Positions 22,475 to 31,277 of a stretch of 64,000 nt of DNA are shown in pieces. The stretch is from DATAXP01 sp036272935 (lineage in GTDB: Bacteria; Planctomycetota; Planctomycetia; Pirellulales; PNKZ01). The notes beneath the pieces are model-generated. The model saw only the letters and a program-made list of their open reading frames with translations. It had not been told where the DNA came from and did not search any database. Every line of letters starts with the position of its first letter. Positions within the stretch are counted from its first letter, which is position 1. A program made the translations under genes and the position numbers. The stretch spans positions 5,592 to 69,591 of the forward strand of contig DATAXP010000050.1 of assembly GCA_036272935.1 (NCBI GenBank). Reading direction: 5' to 3'.

Positions 22475-24061
22475 TCACCCCGCGGCGTGTTCGGCCTCTG
22501 CGGCGGGTGGCTGCCAGTCGATCGACAGCTTCGCATCGAAGGCGCGCTCGAACGGGGCAGCACGTTTGTGCGCCGACCAGAGATCGACTTCCGGCTTCTG
22601 CGGCGCGATGACGTGCATCCGCACTTCGCCGTCGCGCGCCTCGATCGACACGTCTTGCACCTGCTGCGTATTGGCGCGATCGAGTCCGCCGGCCAGGCGC
22701 AAGATCGCCGCCAGCTTGCGCACGCGCGCTCGATCGTCGCTCGAAAGCTGGCAGAAGTTCTCGTGCTTCTTTTTCGGCTCGGCTCCACGATGGTAGCGGG
22801 CAATGTTCGCCACCAGCTCCAGCTCGTGCGGCTGAAACCCCGCGAGCCGGCTGTTGAGAATCAGGTAGTAACTGTGCTTGTGGTGCTTCTCGTAGTCGAT
22901 CAGGTAGCCGACGTCCTGCAACCGCGCGGCCGCCTCGAGCAGCGGTCGGTCGTTCACGTTTAAGCGGCCGAACTCGATGAGCTGCGAAAACATCTGCCCC
23001 GCCAGCCGGGTGACGTGCCGAGCGTGCGGTAGATCGACCGAGCAATTGCGGGCGAAGCGCTCGACGGCGGCGTCGCGGTCGGAGGCGGTTTCGGGCTCGA
23101 CGTGCGGCGCGTGCTCGAGCATCGTCAGCAGCAGGCCGTCGCGGACGCCGCGATCGTGGATCAGGGCACGATTCAGATCGAAATGGTGCATGATGCGATC
23201 GACGATCGCCACGCCGGCCAGGATGATGTCGGCCCGATCGACGCTGAGCCCCGGCATGCCGCGCCGCGCGTCGGCAGGCAGCTTCCGCAGTCGGTCGAGT
23301 AGGTGGCGCACCTCGGCGCGGGTCACTTCAGCGCCGCGTAGCGGCAGGCCGGTTTGTCCGCGAGTGGCTAGGATCATTTCGGCCAGCGTGGTGAACGTGC
23401 CCCCCGAGCCGATGAGCACGTGCGGCTCGAGCAGCACGTGCTTGGTGTTCCGGCGCAGCTCGCGATCGATGCCGTCGAGCATGGCTTGGAACGGTCCTGC
23501 GTCGAGCGCGCCGGCGCTGTCGAAGCGCTCCGTCATCCGCACGGCTCCCAGCGGCGTGGGACACACGGCTTCGATGATGTTCCCCGAGGCGAATACCAGT
23601 TCGGTGCTGCCGCCGCCGATGTCGGCCACCACCACGTTCTTGCCTTCGAGGTTGAAGTTGCGCATCACGCTGAGGAACGCCAGATGCGCCTCGCGGTAGC
23701 CGCTGATCACTTCGACCTCGAGGCCGATCTCGTCGCGCGCGCGGCGGACAAACTCGGGGCCGTCGGTGGCCTCGCGGACCGCGCAGGTGGCGATCACGCG
23801 CAGCTCGCTGACCTGGAAGCCCTCGGCAATTTGCTTCATGCTCCGCAGGGCCTCGAGCGACTGCTCGACCGCCTCGGGATTCAGCCGACCGGTTTCGCCA
23901 AGTCCCTTGCCCAGTCGCGTGGTCACTTTCTCTTCGTCGAGAATGCGGTAGTTCCCGGCGCGCATCGACTCGGCAATGATCAGCCGCAGGCTGTTGGTGC
24001 CGATATCGATCGCCGCCAGCCGATGGCTCAGCTCGGGCGAGAGGAATCGTTGGTCTTCCAT
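22475..24061 (-). CDS. ppx: Ppx/GppA phosphatase with C-terminal HD domain
   Basis: 528 residues. The N-terminal actin-like ATPase fold has AIDIGTNSLRLIIAE and VVADIGGGSTELVFASG. The C-terminal HD-type helical domain (LLEAAARLQDVGYLIDYEKH and HKHSYYLILNS) has the size expected of full exopolyphosphatases. It splits polyphosphate or the pentaphosphate alarmone pppGpp; which of the two cannot be told from sequence. It is convergent with nnrD and divergent from ribF, with an inverted heptad pair in the divergent spacer. Confidence 0.92.
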   Translation of the reverse strand: MEDQRFLSPELSHRLAAIDIGTNSLRLIIAESMRAGNYRILDEEKVTTRLGKGLGETGRLNPEAVEQSLEALRSMKQIAEGFQVSELRVIATCAVREATDGPEFVRRARDEIGLEVEVISGYREAHLAFLSVMRNFNLEGKNVVVADIGGGSTELVFASGNIIEAVCPTPLGAVRMTERFDSAGALDAGPFQAMLDGIDRELRRNTKHVLLEPHVLIGSGGTFTTLAEMILATRGQTGLPLRGAEVTRAEVRHLLDRLRKLPADARRGMPGLSVDRADIILAGVAIVDRIMHHFDLNRALIHDRGVRDGLLLTMLEHAPHVEPETASDRDAAVERFARNCSVDLPHARHVTRLAGQMFSQLIEFGRLNVNDRPLLEAAARLQDVGYLIDYEKHHKHSYYLILNSRLAGFQPHELELVANIARYHRGAEPKKKHENFCQLSSDDRARVRKLAAILRLAGGLDRANTQQVQDVSIEARDGEVRMHVIAPQKPEVDLWSAHKRAAPFERAFDAKLSIDWQPPAAEAEHAAG

Positions 24062-24070
24062 GGCGACGAA

Positions 24071-24141
24071 AGGCTGCGGGCTACAGGCTGCGGGCTACGG
24101 CCTGCGGGATATCAGGTAACTGTAGCCCGTAGCCGTAGCCT
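24071..24141. repeat. Heptad arrays GGCTACA/GGCTGCG, inverted pair
   Basis: Five units (GGCTGCG, GGCTACA, GGCTGCG, GGCTACG, GCCTGCG), a short spacer, then TGTAGCC, CGTAGCC, GTAGCC. It occupies almost the entire ppx-ribF divergent spacer. The same family is at 34403-34480. Confidence 0.92.
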
Positions 24142-24183
24142 GATTTGACCGCACTTGGCAGGCCTAACATAATGTGCCGGGCC

Positions 24184-25119
24184 ATGAAAATCATCCGCCA
24201 TCTCGATCGCATTCCGCCGGAGTTGCGCGGCGGAGCGCTGGCGATCGGGAATTTCGACGGCGTGCATCGCGGGCACGCGCGGCTTGTCGAGCGGCTGATC
24301 GATCACGCCCGACGGCTCCAAGGCCGCTCGATCGTCTTCACGTTCGACCCTCATCCCGTGCGCCTGCTGCGCCCGGCTAGTGCGCCGCCGCCGCTCACCT
24401 GGACCGATCGCAAGGCGCAACTGCTCGCCGCGCTCGGCCTCGAAGCGATGATTGTGTATCCCACCGACGAAGCGCTGTTGGCGCTGGGGCCGCGAGAATT
24501 CTTCGATCACATCGTTCGCGACAAGCTCGACGCGCGCGCCATGGTCGAAGGGCAAAACTTTTTTTTCGGCCACGATCGCCAGGGAACGATCGACGTGCTG
24601 CGCCGGCTGACGGCCGAGGTGTCGATGCCCTTGGAGGTCGTGCCGCCGATCGAGATCGACGGCCAGGTGGTGTCGAGCTCGCTGGTGCGGTCGCTGATCT
24701 CGGCCGGCGAAGTTGACCACGCGCGGCGGTTGCTCACCGAGCCGTATCGCATCCGCGGCATGGTGACCCACGGTGCGGGGCGCGGCAACCGCATCGGCTT
24801 TCCCACGGCTAATGTTGACGCGATCGATACGCTGCTGCCGGGTCTCGGCGTGTATGCTGGAAGAGCGTATGTCACCGGAGGGCGTTGGCCCGCCGCGATC
24901 AACGTGGGGCCGAACCCCACGTTCGGCGTTCATACGCTGAAAGTCGAAGTACACTTGATCGGCTTCGACCGTCCGCTGTACGGCGAAGCACTCGAGGTGG
25001 ATTTTTTGAGCCGCTTGCGCGATATTCAAACGTTCGACAGTGTCGAGGCACTGAAGCGGCAACTACGAGAAGACGTCGCCGCAGCGCTTGCCCTGCAGCC
25101 CCCAGTCCCCAGCCCCTAG
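24184..25119 (+). CDS. ribF: Bifunctional riboflavin kinase / FAD synthetase
   Basis: 311 residues from MKIIRHLDRIP; ATGs at 24145 and 24172 are alternatives. The N-terminal adenylyltransferase has AIGNFDGVHRGHARL and FTFDPHPVRLL; the C-terminal flavokinase has GRGNRIGFPTANVD and INVGPNPTFG. It makes FMN and then FAD from riboflavin. The last residues (QPPVPSP) and the TAG stop are encoded by a C-rich heptad array, so the 3' end has been rewritten by the repeat. The DHH gene starts 10 bases downstream. Confidence 0.95.
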   Translation: MKIIRHLDRIPPELRGGALAIGNFDGVHRGHARLVERLIDHARRLQGRSIVFTFDPHPVRLLRPASAPPPLTWTDRKAQLLAALGLEAMIVYPTDEALLALGPREFFDHIVRDKLDARAMVEGQNFFFGHDRQGTIDVLRRLTAEVSMPLEVVPPIEIDGQVVSSSLVRSLISAGEVDHARRLLTEPYRIRGMVTHGAGRGNRIGFPTANVDAIDTLLPGLGVYAGRAYVTGGRWPAAINVGPNPTFGVHTLKVEVHLIGFDRPLYGEALEVDFLSRLRDIQTFDSVEALKRQLREDVAAALALQPPVPSP

Positions 25120-25120
25120 T
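25097..25120. repeat. Heptad array AGTCCCC-type at the ribF stop
   Basis: Units AGCCCCC, AGTCCCC, AGCCCCT and a partial AGTC contain the last six codons and the stop of ribF. Same family as 20799-20826. CCCCAGT-type heptads are also the known short tandem repeats of filamentous cyanobacteria. Confidence 0.85.
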
Positions 25121-25129
25121 CTCTCGCCC

Positions 25130-26128
25130 ATGCCCATCGATTGGAAGCGTTTCGCCGAGGTGATCGCCGCGCACCAGCGGTTTCTGCTGACCAGCCACGT
25201 TCGGCCTGATGCCGATGCGCTGGGGAGCGAATTGGGCTTCGCTGGCGTGTTGCGCGCCCTGGGCAAGGAGACGATGATCGTCAACGCGCAGGCGACGCCT
25301 CCGAATCTGCGCTTCCTCGACCCCTTCGGGCAAATCAAGGCGCTGGGGGTCGACGTGCAGCCGTCGCAACTCGAAACGGTGCAGGTGATGGTCGTGCTGG
25401 ATACGAGCGCTTGGATTCAGCTCGGCGCGATGGCCGACGTGGTCCGCGCCACGAAAGCCAAGCGGATCGTGATCGATCATCACGTTAGCCAGGACGACCT
25501 GGGGGCCGAGCTGTTCAAGGACACCACGGCCGAAGCGACCGGCAGGTTGATCGTTGACGCGGCACGGGCGCTGAAGGTTACGCTGACCCCTGAGATTGCC
25601 ACACCGCTATTCACCGCGGTGGCGACCGACACGGGCTGGTTCCGCTTCGGTTCGGCCAGCGGCGACACGTATCGCTGCGGCGGGGCGTTGGTCGATGCGG
25701 GGGCGAAGCCCAGCGCCATCTACAAACAACTGTACGAGCAGGACACGCTCGCCCGGCTGCGATTGATCGGCCGCACGCTGGCCCATGCCGAAACGGAACT
25801 CAACGGCCGGCTGATCTACACGAACGTCAGCCAAGAGGACTTCGCCGCGACCGGCGCGTTGCCCTCCGATACCGAAGACGTGATCAATATGACGCTCCAG
25901 GTCGGCGGGACCGAAGTGGCAGTGATCTGCGTCGAGTTGGCCGACGGAGGCGTGAAGTTCAGTTTCCGCAGTCGGCCCGCGGCCAGCGGAACGCAGATCG
26001 ATTGCAGCCGCGTAGCCGAGCAGTTCGGTGGTGGCGGACACAAAGCCGCGGCCGGCGCCACGCTGCTCGAACCGTGCTCGACGGCACTGCCCAAGGTGCT
26101 TGACGCCGTGCGCCGAGCGATGCGATAA
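25130..26128 (+). CDS. DHH/DHHA1 phosphoesterase (NrnA-like)
   Basis: 332 residues. The DHH domain has TSHVRPDADALGSELG, VVLDTSAW and the metal-binding IDHHVSQDDLG. ATDTGWFRFGSASGDTYRCG follows, and the DHHA1 domain ends with GGGGHKAAAGATL. Such proteins degrade nano-RNA (2-5 nt) and dephosphorylate pAp; cyclic di-nucleotide linear products are another possible substrate. It is co-oriented with ribF, 10 bases behind its stop, and probably co-transcribed. Confidence 0.92.
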   Translation: MPIDWKRFAEVIAAHQRFLLTSHVRPDADALGSELGFAGVLRALGKETMIVNAQATPPNLRFLDPFGQIKALGVDVQPSQLETVQVMVVLDTSAWIQLGAMADVVRATKAKRIVIDHHVSQDDLGAELFKDTTAEATGRLIVDAARALKVTLTPEIATPLFTAVATDTGWFRFGSASGDTYRCGGALVDAGAKPSAIYKQLYEQDTLARLRLIGRTLAHAETELNGRLIYTNVSQEDFAATGALPSDTEDVINMTLQVGGTEVAVICVELADGGVKFSFRSRPAASGTQIDCSRVAEQFGGGGHKAAAGATLLEPCSTALPKVLDAVRRAMR

Positions 26129-26144
26129 TTTCGCACACTTGGCT

Positions 26145-26162
26145 CTTCGGCTTCGGCCGAAG
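26145..26162 (+). terminator. UUCG-loop hairpin after the DHH gene
   Basis: CTTCGGC-TTCG-GCCGAAG, a 7-bp stem with the very stable UUCG tetraloop, 16 bases after the stop. No T run follows, so it may only be an attenuating hairpin or part of the Rieske leader. Confidence 0.4.
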
Positions 26163-26206
26163 TGGTCTGAGTTCCCGCCTCGACGCACCTTCTCGCACAC
26201 GCCACG

Positions 26207-26872
26207 ATGGACGACATCCCCCTCGCGCCGGCCCCGTCAAAACCGAACTCATCGAAGTCGAATCCATCGAAGTCGCAGTCGTCGGCTCCTGGCACCGCGC
26301 CGCTGAAAGGCAAATCGGGTGACACCGCAGCAACCGGCAGCGAGCCTCGCCGCGGGTTCGTAGGCAAGATGTTGGCCGTTATCATTGGCACCGTCGCCAC
26401 GCTGGTGCCGGTTGGGGCGGGACTGGCCGTGCTGCTCGACCCGTTGCGGCGCAAATCGGGCACTGGAAGCGCGCGGCGAATCACGACGCTCGATTCGATT
26501 CCCGACGACGGCGTGCCTCGGCAGTTCCCGGTGCTTGCCGATCGTCAGGATGCCTGGAACCGGTTTCCCAATTCGCCGATCGGCTCGGTGTATCTGCGCC
26601 GCCTGCCGGGGACCGACAAGGTCGAAGCGTTCAACGCCACCTGTCCCCACGCCGGTTGCTTCGTCGCGTTCAAGCCCGATCGCAACCAGTACCAATGCCC
26701 TTGCCACACCAGTGTGTTCCAGGTCGATGGCAAGCGGGTCATGCCGTGCGTCAGCCCGCGCGATCTCGACAGCCTGGCCTGCGAGGTGCGCAGCGAAGGG
26801 GCCGATCGTGAAATCTATGTCGACTTCGTGAACTTCTATTCGGGCATCGCCGAGAAGAAGCTGCGAGCATGA
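26207..26872 (+). CDS. petA: Rieske iron-sulfur protein of a cytochrome bc complex
   Basis: 221 residues. A Ser/Lys/Pro-rich N-terminus with near-repeats of SNPSKSQSS precedes one membrane helix (about 52-77). The Rieske cluster ligands are CPHAGC (146-151) and CPCH (164-167), giving two Cys and two His. It passes electrons from quinol to cytochrome c heme. The ATGA overlap (26869-26872) couples it to the cytochrome b gene. The gene name follows bacterial bc-complex use. Confidence 0.93.
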   Translation: MDDIPLAPAPSKPNSSKSNPSKSQSSAPGTAPLKGKSGDTAATGSEPRRGFVGKMLAVIIGTVATLVPVGAGLAVLLDPLRRKSGTGSARRITTLDSIPDDGVPRQFPVLADRQDAWNRFPNSPIGSVYLRRLPGTDKVEAFNATCPHAGCFVAFKPDRNQYQCPCHTSVFQVDGKRVMPCVSPRDLDSLACEVRSEGADREIYVDFVNFYSGIAEKKLRA

Positions 26873-28758
26873 AGCCACTTCTCGATTGGTTCGACGATCG
26901 GACCGGCTACCGCGCCTTGATGCACGAGGCGCTGTACGAGCGCATTCCCGGCGGAGCACGTTGGCGGTACGTCTGGGGGAGCACGCTGGTCTTCGCCTTC
27001 AGCGTGCAGCTTATCACCGGCTTGTTCCTATGGATGGGCTACAGCCCCAGCGGGCAGACCGCTTGGGAAAGCGTCTACTACATCCAGTACGAGATGCTCG
27101 GCGGCTGGCTGCTGCGCGGCATCCACCATTTCATGGCCCAGGCGATGGTCGTGCTGCTGGCCTTGCACCTGATGCAGGTGGTGATCGACGGCGCTTACCG
27201 CGCCCCGCGCGAGGTGAACTTCTGGCTGGGGCTGATCCTGATGCAGATCGTGCTCGGCCTGTCGCTCACCGGCTATCTGCTGCCGTGGGATCAGAAGGGA
27301 TACTGGGCCACGCGCGTGGCGACGAACTTGATGAGCCTGGTGCCGGGCGTCGGCACCGACTTGCAGCAGATCGTCGTCGGCGGGGCCGACTACGGCCACG
27401 CCACGCTCACGCGCTTCTTCGCCCTGCACGCTGGTTTGTTGCCGGCGGCGCTGATCTTCTTCCTGGTGCTGCACGTGGCGATCTTTCGCCGGCATGGCAT
27501 CCATGTCCGCAGCACGACACGCGCCCCCGAAACCACCTTCTGGCCCGACCAGGTGCTCAAGGACGCGGTCGCCTGCCTGGCCGTGCTTTGCGTGGTGCTG
27601 CTGTTCGTGTTCAAGCCGGCGATCATGGGGCAGTCGATCACCGCACATCCGGGCGACATGCTCGGCGCCGATCTCGGCGCCCCGGCCGACCCGGCGAACC
27701 AATACTCGGCGGCCCGGCCCGAGTGGTACTTCCTGTTCCTGTTCCAGTTCCTGAAGTACTTCCACGGCGAGTCGGAGTTCTACGGTGCGATCGTCATCCC
27801 CGGCGTGCTGATGGGCGTACTGTTCCTGATGCCGATCGTCGGCCGCTGGCGGCTGGGGCACTGGTTCAACGTGCTGTATGTGTTCGCGGTGCTCATTGGC
27901 GCGGGGCTGCTCACGGCCCAGGCGTGGTACGACGATCACCAGGCGAACTACGGCTGGACGCCGTTCTGGGCCGAAGACCCGAAGAAGGCTCACGAAGAAT
28001 CGGAAGCGTACCTGAAGGCGGTTGAGGAAGCCGAACATGCCGCGCACCGCGCCGTCGAGCTGGCCCGAGCGCCGAGCGGCATTCCGTCGGCAGGGGCGGC
28101 GAGCCTGCTGCACGCCGATCCTTTCACGCAGGGGCCGCTGTTGTTCACGCGCTACTGCGCGACGTGCCACGATCACGTTGATTCCGGGGGGCACGGCATC
28201 CAGGCGGAAAAAAAATCGGCGCCGAACCTGTACAACTTCGCGAGCCGCGCGTGGATTGCCGGCCTGCTCGATCCCAAGCAGGTCGACGGCCCGAAGTACT
28301 TCGGCAAGACGAAGCACCGTGAAGGCGACATGGTCGGCTTCGTAAAGGAATCGATCCCTGAGTCGGAAAAGGACGAGGTGCGCGACGTCGTCATCGCACT
28401 CAGCGCCGAGGCGGCGTTGCCGGCTCAAAAGAACGCCGACCTCGACGATGCCCAGCAGATCGCCACGGGCAAGAAGATGTTCGAGAAGCTCACCTGCACC
28501 GATTGCCACAAGTACTACAACCACGGCGAGCCAGGCAACGCCCCCGATCTGACCGGTTACGGCTCGAAAGCGTGGCTGGCGGCGTTCATCTCGAACCCCA
28601 GCCATAAGCGGTTTTACGGCGAGCACAACGACAGCATGCCGGCCTTTGCCGAGCACAATCAGCCGCAACGCAACGTGCTGTCGCCACACGACCTGGCGCT
28701 GCTGGTCCGCTGGCTGCGCGGCGACTGGCACGTGGCGGACGAGAAAAATGCTGAATGA
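26869..28758 (+). CDS. Cytochrome b fused to a di-heme c-type tail
   Basis: 629 residues. Residues 1-215 form the cytochrome b N-terminal domain with four heme-ligand histidines plausibly H86 or H87, H100, H187 and H202; 225-355 form the C-terminal domain with the quinol-site PEWYF at 284-288. A charged hinge leads to a tail with two c-heme sites, CATCH at 430-434 and CTDCH at 543-547. The tail would replace a separate cytochrome c1, so the whole complex is encoded by two genes. Only the b-part is membrane-embedded. The final codons AATGCTGAATGA are already part of a heptad array. Confidence 0.93.
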   Translation: MKPLLDWFDDRTGYRALMHEALYERIPGGARWRYVWGSTLVFAFSVQLITGLFLWMGYSPSGQTAWESVYYIQYEMLGGWLLRGIHHFMAQAMVVLLALHLMQVVIDGAYRAPREVNFWLGLILMQIVLGLSLTGYLLPWDQKGYWATRVATNLMSLVPGVGTDLQQIVVGGADYGHATLTRFFALHAGLLPAALIFFLVLHVAIFRRHGIHVRSTTRAPETTFWPDQVLKDAVACLAVLCVVLLFVFKPAIMGQSITAHPGDMLGADLGAPADPANQYSAARPEWYFLFLFQFLKYFHGESEFYGAIVIPGVLMGVLFLMPIVGRWRLGHWFNVLYVFAVLIGAGLLTAQAWYDDHQANYGWTPFWAEDPKKAHEESEAYLKAVEEAEHAAHRAVELARAPSGIPSAGAASLLHADPFTQGPLLFTRYCATCHDHVDSGGHGIQAEKKSAPNLYNFASRAWIAGLLDPKQVDGPKYFGKTKHREGDMVGFVKESIPESEKDEVRDVVIALSAEAALPAQKNADLDDAQQIATGKKMFEKLTCTDCHKYYNHGEPGNAPDLTGYGSKAWLAAFISNPSHKRFYGEHNDSMPAFAEHNQPQRNVLSPHDLALLVRWLRGDWHVADEKNAE

Positions 28759-28828
28759 TAAATGCTTAATGCTTAACGAGGTCGTGCTGCTTACATTAAG
28801 CATTAAGCATTTCGCATTCAGCATTCTC
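28747..28828. repeat. Heptad arrays AATGCTT, inverted pair, after cytochrome b
   Basis: Units AATGCTG, AATGATA, AATGCTT, AATGCTT, a spacer, then CATTAAG x2, CATTTCG, CATTCAG. The cytochrome b stop codon lies in the first units; the second half ends 12 bases before the next gene. It could act as an intercistronic hairpin. Confidence 0.93.
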
Positions 28829-28840
28829 CGGAAAACAGCG

Positions 28841-30445
28841 ATGAAACTTTTTAATCTCATTACGTTTGCCGCACTGTTGTTCCTGCCCAGCGGTCTCGTC
28901 GCCGCCGTCGACGACGGTTACGAGCCGATCTTCGACGGCAAAACGCTCGCAGGCTGGGACGGCAACCCGGCGTTCTGGCGCGTCGAGGATGGCTGCATTA
29001 CCGGCGAGACCACCGAGGACAACCCCACCAAGGGGAACACGTTCATCATCTGGCGCGGCGGCGAGGTGGCCGATTTCGATCTGAAGATCGAGTTCAACAT
29101 CCGCAACCACAACTCGGGCGTGCAGTACCGCAGCTTCGAGGTGCCCGATCAAAAGTGGGTCGTCGGCGGCTACCAGGCCGATATCGACGCCACCGGCGTC
29201 CACATGGGCTTGCTCTACGGCGAGAAGTTCCGCGGCATGCTTGCCAAGCGCGGCGAGAAGACCGTCGTCGGCACGAACCACAAACCGACCGTGGTCGGCA
29301 GCGTCGGCGATCCGGCCGAACTGCTCACGCACGTCAAGCTCGACGGTTGGAACGAGTACCACATCACGGCGCGGGGCTTCCAGTTCACCCAGCGCATCAA
29401 CGGCACGGTCATGTCGGAAATGACCGACGATGATACCGCACAGCGACGTGCCAACGGCATCGTCGCGTTGCAGCTTCACCAGGGCCCGCCGATGAAGGTG
29501 CAGTTCCGCAACATCCGCCTCAAGCGCGATGCCGTCGAGGGGCAATCGAGCACCGGCGGCGGTGGCGAGGGACCGAAGAAGATTGTCTTCGTCGCCGGCA
29601 AGCCCAGCCACGGCTACGGCGCGCACGAACACAAGGCTGGCTGCATGCTGCTGGCCAAAGCGCTCAACAACAGTGGGCTACCCGTCGCCGCCGAAGTGTC
29701 GTACTACGGCTGGCCCGAGAATCCCAGCATTCTCGACGACGCGGCGGCGATCGTTTGCTACGCCGACGGCGGCGTGAAGCATCCGTTCAACGATCACCTG
29801 ACCGAGCTTGACCGGCTGATGAAGAAGGGGGTCGGCCTCACGCTGCTGCACTATGCCGTCGAGGTGCCGAAAGGTCCTTCAGGCGATGCCTTCTTGGATT
29901 GGATCGGCGGATATTTCGAGCCCGATTGGTCGGTCAATCCGCACTGGACAGCCGAATACAGTTCATTTCCCAGCCACCCGATTGCGCGCGGCGTGAAGCC
30001 ATTCGCGATCAACGACGAGTGGTACTACCACATGCGTTTCCGCGCGGGACTGGAAGGAGTGGCGCCGATCCTGACCACGCTGCCGCCGCCGGAGACGCTC
30101 TCACGTCCCGACGGTCCCCATAGCGGCAACCCCGCGGTGCGCGCCGCGATTGCCGCCGGCGAGCCGCAGCACATGGCCTGGGCGTGCCAGCGCAGCGACG
30201 GTGGCCGCGGCTTCGGCTTCACCGGCGGACACTTTCACTGGAATTGGGGCCACGACGATTTCCGCCGCCTGGTGCTCAACGCGATCGTCTGGACCGCGGG
30301 CGTTGATGTTCCTTCAAGCGGCATGCCGTCGAAGACACCAACCGCGGGCGATCTGATGGCCAACCAAGACGAGCCGACACCGCCGGGCTTCAAGCCCGAG
30401 GCGATCCAGTCGATGGTCGAGCACTGGAACAAGCCGGGCGAGTGA
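28841..30445 (+). CDS. Secreted DUF1080 (3-keto-glycoside hydrolase-like) and ThuA fusion
   Basis: 534 residues with a signal peptide (MKLFNLITFAALLFLPSGLVAA). Residues about 27-230 form the DUF1080 beta-sandwich, opening with YEPIFDGKTLAGWDG. From about 245 a ThuA-like amidotransferase-fold domain begins with KIVFVAGKPSHGYGAHEH and runs to about 490, with GGHFHWNWGHDDFRR near its end. DUF1080 proteins hydrolyse 3-keto sugars or bind glycans, and ThuA acts in oxidation of trehalose-type sugars. A planned joint use in sugar breakdown outside the cytoplasm is inference. Not functionally tied to the bc genes except by position. Confidence 0.9.
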   Translation: MKLFNLITFAALLFLPSGLVAAVDDGYEPIFDGKTLAGWDGNPAFWRVEDGCITGETTEDNPTKGNTFIIWRGGEVADFDLKIEFNIRNHNSGVQYRSFEVPDQKWVVGGYQADIDATGVHMGLLYGEKFRGMLAKRGEKTVVGTNHKPTVVGSVGDPAELLTHVKLDGWNEYHITARGFQFTQRINGTVMSEMTDDDTAQRRANGIVALQLHQGPPMKVQFRNIRLKRDAVEGQSSTGGGGEGPKKIVFVAGKPSHGYGAHEHKAGCMLLAKALNNSGLPVAAEVSYYGWPENPSILDDAAAIVCYADGGVKHPFNDHLTELDRLMKKGVGLTLLHYAVEVPKGPSGDAFLDWIGGYFEPDWSVNPHWTAEYSSFPSHPIARGVKPFAINDEWYYHMRFRAGLEGVAPILTTLPPPETLSRPDGPHSGNPAVRAAIAAGEPQHMAWACQRSDGGRGFGFTGGHFHWNWGHDDFRRLVLNAIVWTAGVDVPSSGMPSKTPTAGDLMANQDEPTPPGFKPEAIQSMVEHWNKPGE

Positions 30446-30454
30446 CGCCTCGAC

Positions 30455-30504
30455 TAGCCGCGTTCCCCGAGGGCGGACGACGCGCGGGGCAAGCCCCGCG
30501 GCTA
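30455..30504. repeat. TAGCCGCG palindrome at a convergent junction, copy 1
   Basis: Ends TAGCCGCG and CGCGGCTA; the inside contains the second palindrome GCGGGGCAAGCCCCGC. It lies 9 bases after the DUF1080-ThuA stop and 2 bases before the stop of the convergent XRE gene. Probable two-way terminator. Confidence 0.85.
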
Positions 30505-30506
30505 AT

Positions 30507-31103
30507 CTACGTGGTCCAGCGCAGCTCGTAAATCTCGCCGGGTATCGGCGACGCGATGCGCCAAAACACCAGCCGGCCTGGCAATAGCTCAATCGGCTGC
30601 GACGATCTGCGCGACGACACGCCTTCGAACAATTTGAACGCGCGCTCAGCGGTGAAGTGCGCCAGCAGCGTAAGGCAGTCGGTGGGCTGCTCGACGCCGG
30701 TGCGGAAGCATTGCGGCCCTGTTCCATCGGGCGCGGCGATGTTTTCCGTGCATCGACGTACCGACAATGGCTGATCGCGATAGGCGATCGTTTCCGTCAA
30801 CGTCGCCGACGATGCTTGCAGCTCAAGCCACTGTACGTGCTCGCCGACGAAATCGCGAGTTACAGCAAGCTGCGGGCTGAGTAGATCAGCCAACTGCACT
30901 TCACGGCCAAGCGTATCGCTCAGCACCGTGGCCACGGCAGCGAGCGTTGGCGACGTGGTCGGTTGGCTGCTCTCGATTTTGCCGATCGTCCGCAGGCCGT
31001 AGCCGGCCCGCATTGCAAGTTCGTCCTGGGTCAAGCCCGCCTCGCCCCGTAGCACGGCCACCACGTGGCCGGCGGGGAACACGTGTCCGCGCGGCATCCG
31101 CAA
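30507..31103 (-). CDS. XRE-type transcriptional regulator
   Basis: 198 residues. The N-terminal helix-turn-helix (about 14-70) reads LRGEAGLTQDELAMRAGYG and TIGKIESSQPTTSPTLAAVA, typical of lambda-repressor-like folds. The C-terminal ~120 residues resemble no sensor domain I know and contain the beta-rich FWRIASPIPGEIYELRWTT end. It is divergent from the GH18 gene, which it could control. Not confirmed by any visible operator. Confidence 0.85.
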   Translation of the reverse strand: MRMPRGHVFPAGHVVAVLRGEAGLTQDELAMRAGYGLRTIGKIESSQPTTSPTLAAVATVLSDTLGREVQLADLLSPQLAVTRDFVGEHVQWLELQASSATLTETIAYRDQPLSVRRCTENIAAPDGTGPQCFRTGVEQPTDCLTLLAHFTAERAFKLFEGVSSRRSSQPIELLPGRLVFWRIASPIPGEIYELRWTT

Positions 31104-31277
31104 CTCCTGGGTGTCGAATCATGGTGCAACATCAATGCGAAATCATCGTGATACGGTTCGGTACGCTGCGCGTTCGCGGCCGGTTCGCTGCCGAGCGGCG
31201 GGAAAAAAATATATCAGAGTTGAGTGGGTCGCCTGAGTACGCACGTATCGTCCTTTACTGTTGTTCCAAGAGGTTCG

